From NCBI GenBank assembly GCA_964535015.1, contig CAZHRU010000088.1, forward strand, positions 1-10,429: a stretch of DNA of 10,429 nucleotides, read 5' to 3'. The stretch comes from CAZDUS01 sp964535015 (GTDB lineage Bacteria; Verrucomicrobiota; Kiritimatiellia; CAIKKV01; CAITUY01). Under the pieces are notes generated by a model. The model had not been told where the DNA came from, ran no database searches, and saw nothing but the letters and a program-made list of their open reading frames with translations. The translations under genes were made by a program, and so were the position numbers. This document shows positions 5,271 through 10,429 of the stretch, piece by piece. Within the stretch, counting starts at the first letter, position 1. Every line of letters begins with the position of its first letter.

Positions 5271-6231
5271 TCTTGAGCTCCTTATGTATGAAACCGGTGT
5301 AGGCGATGATGACAGGGACGAGGATCAAGCCTGTGATCAACAGGAGTTTCAATGTTGATGGCGGGGCCGCGGCGGCGGCAATTGTGAGGCTCCATTCGGG
5401 GTGATGGCGAGCCGGGAGGATTGCCGGGTAGAGGGAGGTGGCGATCAACATCCATAGTCCTGTGAAACTGAGGCAGGAGAACCGGAAGGGCCATCGGCTG
5501 GACTTCAGAAACACCCGTCCCCCAAGAACGCCAGTCAGGCAGAGCGAACCTCCGGCGAGGGCTAAAGGGTGACGCATGGTGTGGGGCAGGAGGATGATCC
5601 AGGCGAGTAGCATCACGGCGGCGGCGGCAGCCAAACCCCACCAGAGTTTTCCAGCCGTTTCCCGTCCGGTGGTGGATGGATCTTTGCCAAGGGCATAGGT
5701 CAATCCATGCCATACCATGAACACCAGCCCTGCCAGGGTGAAAAGGATCGGGAACGCTGAGACATAGTCGGCGGGGTGCTGACTCAACTGACCCGGGCCT
5801 TCAAAGGGAAGACCTTGGACAATCAAGCCTGAGGCATAGAAGCCAAGGGAAGCCACCAGGAAACTGCCGGCGGCCGCGATGCGGTGCCACCCTTGCTGGC
5901 GGGGCAGGTCGTGGTATGAGTATTCCAGCGCCATCGCCCGCAGGATGAGTCCGGTGATGAGAAGAAGGAACGGGAGGTAGATGGCTCCCAGCAGTAATCC
6001 GATCACGGAGGGAAATGCCGCAAAGACAAAGCTGGCGGCGATGATCAGCCAGACTTCATTTCCGTCCCAGAACGGGGTGATGTGCGCCACCAGGCGTCCG
6101 GCGGATTCCTTGGTTCTGCAGAAGGGGAGCATCATCCCGATGCCAAGATCAAAGCCATCCAGGACCGAAAAGAGGTAGAAGGACAGGATGATGAGCGAGA
6201 ACACGGTCGTCTGGTAGAATTGCACATCCAT
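5248..6231 (-). CDS. cydB: Cytochrome bd-type quinol oxidase subunit II
   Basis: 327 residues, shorter than E. coli CydB (379) but close to CioB-type subunits. Family motifs are DGFDLGIGMMLPF (25-37), WDGNEVWLIIAASFVFAAFP (55-74) and LILRAMALEY (95-104). The protein is hydrophobic throughout, with about eight to nine membrane helices. CydB pairs with CydA in the inner membrane and structurally supports the quinol:O2 oxidoreductase. The start lies 4 nt after the cydA stop, with a weak GGATCGG site inside the end of cydA, so translational coupling is likely. The small third subunit CydX, often next in proteobacterial operons, is absent; a rubredoxin-domain membrane protein takes that position. 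Confidence 0.96.
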   Translation of the reverse strand: MDVQFYQTTVFSLIILSFYLFSVLDGFDLGIGMMLPFCRTKESAGRLVAHITPFWDGNEVWLIIAASFVFAAFPSVIGLLLGAIYLPFLLLITGLILRAMALEYSYHDLPRQQGWHRIAAAGSFLVASLGFYASGLIVQGLPFEGPGQLSQHPADYVSAFPILFTLAGLVFMVWHGLTYALGKDPSTTGRETAGKLWWGLAAAAAVMLLAWIILLPHTMRHPLALAGGSLCLTGVLGGRVFLKSSRWPFRFSCLSFTGLWMLIATSLYPAILPARHHPEWSLTIAAAAAPPSTLKLLLITGLILVPVIIAYTGFIHKELKNATHDDL

Positions 6232-6235
6232 AGAT

Positions 6236-7561
6236 TCAGTCCGATCCGGAAGGCAGTGTCGGGGGCCCCTTTTGGATAAGTTTCTTTACGTAGGAGAAGG
6301 TCAGGATGGTTATCGCGCCATACACCAGCAGGATGCCCGTGCAAGAGAGGGTCAATTGCCATAGTGGCAACGTGGTGGTGGATGCGTCTGAGGTCCGCAT
6401 TACCCCGTAAATGATCCAGGGTTGGCGACCGATTTCGGCGCCGATCCAGCCGGTTTCATTCGCCAGGTAAGGGAGCGGGATCAGCCACGGCAACAGCAAC
6501 AGATACCAGCGGGCGGCAAACAATTTCCGGCGCCACATCAGGATGACGCCGAGTCCGGTGGCGGCGATCATGGCGATACCCAGCATGATCATCAGGTGGA
6601 ATGAGGTAAAAATCACATTGACCGGCGGCCAGTTCTCGTGGGGGAACTCCTCGAGTCCCTGGACGCGGCTCATCGGGTCGCCGGATTCCAGCAGACTCAA
6701 CAGGTAGGGTGCGCCGACGGCGAAATGGATAACCTGGTTCTTCTCGTCTGGGATTCCGAAAGCCAGGAGGGGGGCGCCGTCCACTGACTTAAAGATGCCT
6801 TCATAGGCGGCGTCTTTTTCGGGGTTGTGGTGAAGGACCTGCAAGATGTGGAAATGGCCGATCACGGGTTGGGCGACGGCGGTTACGAGGGCAATCGGCA
6901 AGGCTATGGACAGGAGTTTTCGGGCGAAGAGTTCATGGCGCCCGCGGGTGAGGTAATAGGCGGCGATTCCCGCCGTCAGGAGTGCCCCGGTGAGCCAGGC
7001 GGCGGTGATCACATGGGTGAACCGGATCAGGGTGGAGTGATTGAGAAGGGCCTGGGTCAGGTTCGTGAGGACGACGCGGCCATCCATGATGGCGTAACCG
7101 GCGGGAGTCTGCATCCAGGAGTTGACGGCCACGATCCAGAAAGCGGAAAGGTGCGCGCCGGCAAACACAAGTACGGCCGATACCCAGTAGGTGAAGGGCG
7201 AAACCCGGTCGCGGCCAAAGAAAAGGATGGAGATGAACGCCGATTCGAGTGCAAACGCGGTTATGGATTCCAGGGCAATCAGTGAACCGAGCAGGGCGCC
7301 GGTGTAGGACGAGAACCGGGCCCAGTTGGCACCTAGTGAGAAAGGCATCAGCAACCCCGTGGCCACGCCGGCCACGAAGATCAGGGCGAGGATCTTGACG
7401 AGGAATATTGAAATGGCGCGGTATAGTGGCGTCCGTTTGGCGAGGTTGAGCGACTCGAAGATAACGATAAACAGGGTCAATCCGAGCGTGGTGACGGGGA
7501 AGAGGTAATGGATGCCGATCGAGATGCCAAACTGTATCCGTGAAAGCAGGAGTTCAGTCAT
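6236..7561 (-). CDS. cydA: Cytochrome bd-type quinol oxidase subunit I, short Q-loop class
   Basis: 441 residues. By motif position, His18 (SRIQFGISIGIHYLFP) matches the b595 ligand of E. coli CydA, Glu98/Glu106 (ALESITAFALES) the conserved acidic pair, and His183 (RFTHVITAAWLTGA) with Met324 (SFHLMIMLG) the b558 ligands. GRQPW is at 379-383. The quinol-binding Lys and Glu are retained as Lys249 and Glu254 in EKDAAYEG. The Q loop is short, hence 441 instead of about 520 residues (S class). The enzyme oxidises quinol and reduces O2 to water without pumping protons, usually at low oxygen. The residue two before Met324 is His322, where E. coli has Arg391. AGGA on the minus strand precedes the ATG by about 9 nt. 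The gene follows the lipoprotein gene by 11 bp. Confidence 0.97.
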   Translation of the reverse strand: MTELLLSRIQFGISIGIHYLFPVTTLGLTLFIVIFESLNLAKRTPLYRAISIFLVKILALIFVAGVATGLLMPFSLGANWARFSSYTGALLGSLIALESITAFALESAFISILFFGRDRVSPFTYWVSAVLVFAGAHLSAFWIVAVNSWMQTPAGYAIMDGRVVLTNLTQALLNHSTLIRFTHVITAAWLTGALLTAGIAAYYLTRGRHELFARKLLSIALPIALVTAVAQPVIGHFHILQVLHHNPEKDAAYEGIFKSVDGAPLLAFGIPDEKNQVIHFAVGAPYLLSLLESGDPMSRVQGLEEFPHENWPPVNVIFTSFHLMIMLGIAMIAATGLGVILMWRRKLFAARWYLLLLPWLIPLPYLANETGWIGAEIGRQPWIIYGVMRTSDASTTTLPLWQLTLSCTGILLVYGAITILTFSYVKKLIQKGPPTLPSGSD

Positions 7562-7572
7562 AACCCGATGTC

Positions 7573-7935
7573 CTAAGGTTTGACGATGCCGGATGCGGCG
7601 TGTTTTGGGCGTTTATAGAACACGCGCCGGTACCCGGCGGAAGCGAGAATTTTGGTCAAGGAGGAGACTTCGGTCATAGGCATCAGGGTTGGGATGTCCA
7701 CGATGATTGTGGTTTCGGGGGTGGCTCCGGCCCGGCGGAGGGTTTTGACGAGGCGATCGCGGGGTATGGACTGGTTTTCATAAACGATGGTTCCGGTCGG
7801 GAGCACCGATAGATGCAGTGTGTCGCCCTGGTTATCTGTCGAGGAGGAAGGGCTCATGCAGCCCGAAAGGGTGAAGACGGCAACGAGAAGCGCGAAAGAG
7901 AAAGGGTACAAGCGGTTAAAAGAAGACGCTTTCAT
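7573..7935 (-). CDS. Small lipoprotein with ExbD/TolR-like periplasmic domain
   Basis: 120 residues. The frame is open much further upstream (to 8403), but that stretch is low-quality sequence, and ATG 7935 starts a clear type II signal: a basic N-terminus (MKASSFNRLY), hydrophobic FSFALLVAVFTLSG and lipobox LSGC with Cys26. After a Ser-rich linker, residues 40-108 follow the ExbD/TolR domain pattern: TLHLSVLPTGTIVYENQSIP, then a helix, TTIIVDIPTLMPMTEVSSL and ILASAGYRRVFY. ExbD/TolR normally hold this domain on one transmembrane helix and work with ExbB/TolQ; here it is lipid-anchored with no proton-channel partner in view. Asp80 is in the periplasmic domain and is not the membrane Asp of the motor. 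It is first in the cyd operon, 11 bp before cydA. The ribosome site is weak (AAGGA about 11 nt upstream). Function unknown. Confidence 0.78.
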   Translation of the reverse strand: MKASSFNRLYPFSFALLVAVFTLSGCMSPSSSTDNQGDTLHLSVLPTGTIVYENQSIPRDRLVKTLRRAGATPETTIIVDIPTLMPMTEVSSLTKILASAGYRRVFYKRPKHAASGIVKP

Positions 7936-8062
7936 AAGGTGTTTTATCCTTGTTATTCCGTCCGGCAAGTTGGGCATAGGGTAAGGTACAGGGGTGGTGA
8001 ATTCCAAGGCGAAAGTGTTGATTGGGAGTAGTTGTTCAGGCATCCAGTGAGTTTTGGCGATC

Positions 8063-8083
8063 CCTGCGGCCTTGTGCCGCAGG
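8063..8083. repeat. Hairpin CCTGCGG-N7-CCGCAGG
   Basis: Perfect 7-bp arms at 8063-8069 and 8077-8083 around a 7-nt loop. It lies between the two divergent transcription units, about 130 bp from the lipoprotein start, and may be an operator or a short interspersed palindrome. Confidence 0.6.
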
Positions 8084-8136
8084 TGAAGAAAGTTGGGATG
8101 ATGGGTGGATTCGCCGCTTACCTTCAACGTTTGCCT

Positions 8137-8157
8137 CCACCGGGGCGAGCCCGGTGG
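8137..8157. repeat. Hairpin CCACCGGG-GCGAG-CCCGGTGG
   Basis: Perfect 8-bp GC-rich arms (8137-8144 and 8150-8157) with a 5-nt loop. Located 54 bp upstream of the putative -35 box of the dehydrogenase gene. It has no T-run on either side, so it does not look like a classical terminator. Confidence 0.65.
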
Positions 8158-8210
8158 GCGGCTGAAGTCATGTCGGCAAAACCCGGGGGTGCGCCCTGGA
8201 CAGTTACGAA

Positions 8211-8239
8211 TTGATTGTGATCGGGGGATTTCGTATATA
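8211..8239 (+). promoter_or_regulatory. Sigma-70-type promoter for the dehydrogenase gene
   Basis: TTGATT at 8211-8216 and TATATA at 8234-8239 are separated by exactly 17 nt. Initiation would fall near 8246, giving a leader of about 40 nt before ATG 8285. The surrounding bases are more AT-rich than the rest of the region. Prediction from consensus only. Confidence 0.6.
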
Positions 8240-8284
8240 TCCCGTCCCCTTGTCAATGAACATGCGGCGGGGAAAGGGATATCC

Positions 8285-9556
8285 ATGAAAACGACGGCGT
8301 TACGATTATACGGAAAGAGTGATTTGCGGTTGGAGGCGTTTGAACTGCCCGAGCCGAAGGATGATGAGATATTGGCGGAAATTGTGACCAATTCCGTCTG
8401 CATGTCCTGTCACAAGGCGGCGCTGCAAGGGACGGACCACAAGCGGGTGCCGAAAGACATAGCGGCAAACCCGACGATCATCGGGCATGAATTTGCGGGA
8501 TACCTGCGCAAGGTGGGCGGGAAATGGGCGGGGGCGTTCAAGGCGGGGCAGAAGTTCTCGATCCAGCCGGCGTTGGGGTACAAGGGGTCACTGGATGCGC
8601 CCGGGTACTCATTCCGTCATATTGGCGGGATGGCCAGTCATGTGATCATTCCCTCCTGTGTCATGGAGATGAACTGTCTGTTGCCGTACGAGGGCGACGG
8701 TTTCTTCAAGGCGAGTTTGAGCGAGCCGATGTCGTGCATTGTGGGGGCGGCGCACGCGCAATACCACACCACGATGGGCAGTTATGAGCACCGGATGGGG
8801 ATTGTCGAGGGTGGGCGCTGTGCCATTCTTGCCGGGGCGGGGCCGATGGGATTGGGGTGTGTGGACTACCTGATCCATGGACCGCGGAAGCCGGCGGTAC
8901 TGGTGGTGACCGATATTGACCAGGCCAGGTTGGACCGTGCGGCGCGTTTGATGACCGTGGCGGAGGCGGCGGCGCAGGGGGTGAAATTGCTCTACATCAA
9001 CACGGCGACGGGTCAGGACGCGGTGGGCCGGTTGAAGGCCTGCGCAGGGGGTGAGGGGTATGATGATGTATTTGTCTATGCCCCGGTGGCGCCGGTGGTG
9101 GAGCAGGGAGACGCCATTCTGGCGCGCAACGGGTGTCTGAACTTTTTTGCGGGCCCGACGAAGCCTGATTTTTCGGCGCGGTTCAATTTCTACAATGTGC
9201 ACTATGCCGAGACGCATATTGTCGGCACCTCCGGCGGGAATACGGACGACATGCGCGAATCGCTCAAGTTGATGTCGGGCGGCAAGATCAATCCGGCATC
9301 GATGATCACCCACATTGGAGGCATTACGGCGGGGGCGGAGACCATTCTGCGTCTGCCGGAGATTCCTGGGGGCAAGAAACTGATCTACACGCAATACGAT
9401 TTCCCGCTGATTGCACTGGATGATCTTGCCGGCAAGGCGGGTGGCAATGCCCTGTTTGCGGCTTTGGGTGAGATTTGTGCCCGGCATCAGGGGCTCTGGA
9501 ATACCGAGGCGGAGGACTACCTGCTGGCGCATGCGCCACGGTATAAACCGGCTTGA
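8285..9556 (+). CDS. Zinc-type medium-chain dehydrogenase, L-sorbose-1-phosphate reductase (SorE)-like
   Basis: 423 residues. The N-terminus KTTALRLYGKSDLRLE, the DDEILAEIV stretch and the ending INFYNVHY-like/TSGGNTDDMRES region (about 300-325) closely follow SorE, as I remember that family. SorE reduces L-sorbose 1-phosphate to glucitol 6-phosphate. Candidate catalytic zinc ligands are Cys39 (NSVCMSCHK) and His68-Glu69 (IIGHEF); EP at 147-148 is also conserved. The four-Cys structural zinc lobe is missing. The NAD(P) Rossmann glycines are AGAGPMGLG (183-191), and Asp210 at the end of the next strand favours NAD(H). ATG 8285 is chosen because GGAAAGGGA ends about 6 nt upstream and a good promoter precedes it. 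No PTS transporter or other sugar gene is in the window, so the real substrate is open; another sugar phosphate or polyol is possible. Confidence 0.82.
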   Translation: MKTTALRLYGKSDLRLEAFELPEPKDDEILAEIVTNSVCMSCHKAALQGTDHKRVPKDIAANPTIIGHEFAGYLRKVGGKWAGAFKAGQKFSIQPALGYKGSLDAPGYSFRHIGGMASHVIIPSCVMEMNCLLPYEGDGFFKASLSEPMSCIVGAAHAQYHTTMGSYEHRMGIVEGGRCAILAGAGPMGLGCVDYLIHGPRKPAVLVVTDIDQARLDRAARLMTVAEAAAQGVKLLYINTATGQDAVGRLKACAGGEGYDDVFVYAPVAPVVEQGDAILARNGCLNFFAGPTKPDFSARFNFYNVHYAETHIVGTSGGNTDDMRESLKLMSGGKINPASMITHIGGITAGAETILRLPEIPGGKKLIYTQYDFPLIALDDLAGKAGGNALFAALGEICARHQGLWNTEAEDYLLAHAPRYKPA

Positions 9557-9861
9557 CGGGGTAAAGTCCGAGCGCGCCTTGGAACGTGAAGCGGATAGGG
9601 ATATCCGCGCACTATGCGACAACAAGGCGCTTTCCATAAGTTGTATCAGGGTGTTTGTGCGTCACTATGACGCGCTGGCGGGCGGTGTTTCGTGACGATG
9701 TTAATTGAGTTATGCGTACAACATGTTGATGTGTAAGTGGTTAGGTTGTTAATTGTTCATGGTGTTGGTGAATGTGGCACAGGTCGTGCTAATGAGATGG
9801 GAACGAGTTTACGGATTTTGTAACGAGATCAACGTTCTTGAGTGAACGGTAAGGAGTTACC
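9557..9861. other. Intergenic region between the dehydrogenase gene and dnaK
   Basis: 305 bp without a credible gene. The first third holds nested inverted repeats (9574-9630) and a small hairpin, GCGTCA-CTA-TGACGC (9659-9673). The remainder is T/G-rich and should contain the dnaK promoter and leader. It includes a perfect 10-bp palindrome CAACATGTTG (9719-9728) and a loose CGTTC-N6-GAACG dyad (9833-9848) just before the dnaK ribosome site. I see neither a CIRCE operator nor a clear sigma-32 promoter. Confidence 0.55.
9574..9630 (+). terminator. Nested inverted repeats after the dehydrogenase gene (possible terminator)
   Basis: Outer 8-bp arms GCGCCTTG (9574-9581) and CAAGGCGC (9623-9630) enclose a perfect inner hairpin GCGGATA-GGGA-TATCCGC (9591-9608). 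It begins 17 bp after the dehydrogenase stop and is followed by only TTT, so it is a weak candidate for intrinsic termination. A structured RNA end or protein-binding dyad is also possible. Confidence 0.4.
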
Positions 9862-10429
9862 ATGGCTAAGGTACTGGGAATTGATTTAGGAACGACGAAC
9901 TCCTGCATGGCGGTGATGGAGGGTGGTGAGCCGGTTGTCATCCCGAATGCCGAGGGGATGAGGACGACGCCGTCGATAGTGGCGTTTACGAAGACGGGGG
10001 AGCGGTTGGTGGGGCAGGCTGCGAAGCGGCAGGCTGTGACCAATTCGGCGAACACTGTCTATTCGATCAAGCGGTTCATGGGGCGCAAGTATGACGAAGT
10101 GGCCAACGAGATTTCCATGGTGCCGTTCAAGGTGGTGCGGGCCGCGAATGGGGATGCCCATGTCAAGATTGGCGACAACGTGTATTCGCCGCCGGAAGTT
10201 TCATCGATGATTCTGCAGAAGTTGAAGGCGGATGCCGAGGCGTATTTGGGCGAGAAGATTACGCAGGCGGTCATCACGGTGCCGGCGTATTTCAATGACA
10301 GCCAGCGTCAGGCGACCAAGGATGCGGGGCGGGTTGCCGGGTTGGAGGTATTGCGCATCATCAATGAGCCGACGGCGGCATCGTTGGCGTACGGGATGGA
10401 CAAGAAGAAGGACGAGAAGATCGCGGTTT
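9862..10429 (+). CDS. dnaK: Molecular chaperone DnaK (Hsp70), 3' part outside window
   Basis: The first 189 residues of the Hsp70 ATPase domain, cut by the window edge with the frame open. The phosphate-1 loop GIDLGTTNSCMAV (6-18), NAEGMRTTPSIVAF (29-42), VGQAAKRQAVTN (50-61) and VITVPAYFNDSQRQATKDAG (137-156) are near-invariant DnaK segments, as is IINEPTAASLAYG (166-178). It refolds client proteins in the cytosol with DnaJ and GrpE, neither of which is visible here. The start is secure: AAGGAG at 9851-9856 lies 5 nt before ATG. It appears to have its own leader, unlike the common grpE-dnaK operon order. This is the best gene in the window for phylogenetic placement. Confidence 0.97.
   Translation, partial: MAKVLGIDLGTTNSCMAVMEGGEPVVIPNAEGMRTTPSIVAFTKTGERLVGQAAKRQAVTNSANTVYSIKRFMGRKYDEVANEISMVPFKVVRAANGDAHVKIGDNVYSPPEVSSMILQKLKADAEAYLGEKITQAVITVPAYFNDSQRQATKDAGRVAGLEVLRIINEPTAASLAYGMDKKKDEKIAV

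Larger units (their letters stand above)
7936..8284. other. Divergent intergenic region between the cyd operon and the dehydrogenase
   Basis: 349 bp with no convincing gene. It must hold the promoter of the minus-strand lipoprotein-cyd operon. The best candidate I can read on that strand is TTCACC-N17-TATGCC, which is weak. It contains two perfect hairpins, 8063-8083 and 8137-8157, and the dehydrogenase promoter at 8211-8239. ORFs crossing it lack protein-like composition. Confidence 0.6.

Noticed and set aside
8105..8284. N-terminal extension of the dehydrogenase ORF to 8105
   Set aside because: The extension runs through a hairpin and the TTGATT/TATATA promoter; ATG 8285 has a good ribosome site and starts the family's N-terminus.
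7936..8403. N-terminal extension of the lipoprotein ORF up to 8403 on the minus strand
   Set aside because: It overlaps the dehydrogenase gene and its promoter, lacks protein-like sequence, and a clear lipoprotein signal begins at 7935.
8609..9637. Long 342-codon minus-strand ORF opposite the dehydrogenase
   Set aside because: Arg/His-rich translation with no recognisable motif; a GC-rich antisense shadow of a well-supported gene.
9833..9848. CIRCE-like operator before dnaK
   Set aside because: The dyad CGTTC-N6-GAACG does not match TTAGCACTC-N9-GAGTGCTAA.

Overview
This looks like a chromosomal segment of a GC-rich (roughly 60% by eye) Gram-negative-type bacterium. The evidence is a lipoprotein signal, a TolR/ExbD-like envelope domain, cytochrome bd and a typical DnaK. 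The short GTAGG-flanked palindromes and the protein mix remind me of the PVC superphylum (Kiritimatiellota, Lentisphaerota or Verrucomicrobiota). That placement is an impression and needs a DnaK or marker-gene tree.

Layout. (1) Bases 1-3980, plus strand: a tight four-gene cassette of a type III polyketide synthase (5' end outside the window), an FAD-dependent aromatic-ring hydroxylase, a UbiE-like C-methyltransferase and a second class I methyltransferase. Gaps are 7 nt and 3 nt, then a 4-nt ATGA overlap. The composition resembles Streptomyces srsABC-type phenolic lipid / alkylquinone loci, so I infer an alkylresorcinol-derived quinone or methoxylated phenolic lipid. Short GTAGG-flanked palindromes sit in the 5' part of the hydroxylase gene and obscure its start. 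(2) Bases 3858-4763: a 740-bp element with 48-bp terminal inverted repeats, carrying a GxxExxY (PDDEXK-type) gene and a long hairpin just inside each end. It has no transposase. It lies between two identical 54-bp direct copies of the 3' end of the next gene. (3) Bases 4722-7935, minus strand: an operon read right to left as an ExbD/TolR-like lipoprotein, cydA, cydB and a rubredoxin-domain membrane protein (DUF2231-like). Together these make a short-Q-loop quinol oxidase with unusual accessory genes. (4) Bases 7936-8284: a divergent intergenic region with two hairpins and a good sigma-70-type promoter for the next gene. (5) Bases 8285-9556, plus strand: a zinc-type medium-chain dehydrogenase closely resembling L-sorbose-1-phosphate reductase (SorE). 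(6) Bases 9557-9861: a non-coding region with nested inverted repeats. (7) From 9862: dnaK, truncated by the right window edge.

The PKS cassette and the cyd operon converge on the mobile element. One testable idea is that the cassette makes a lipid quinone usable by the bd oxidase. The linkage alone does not prove this.
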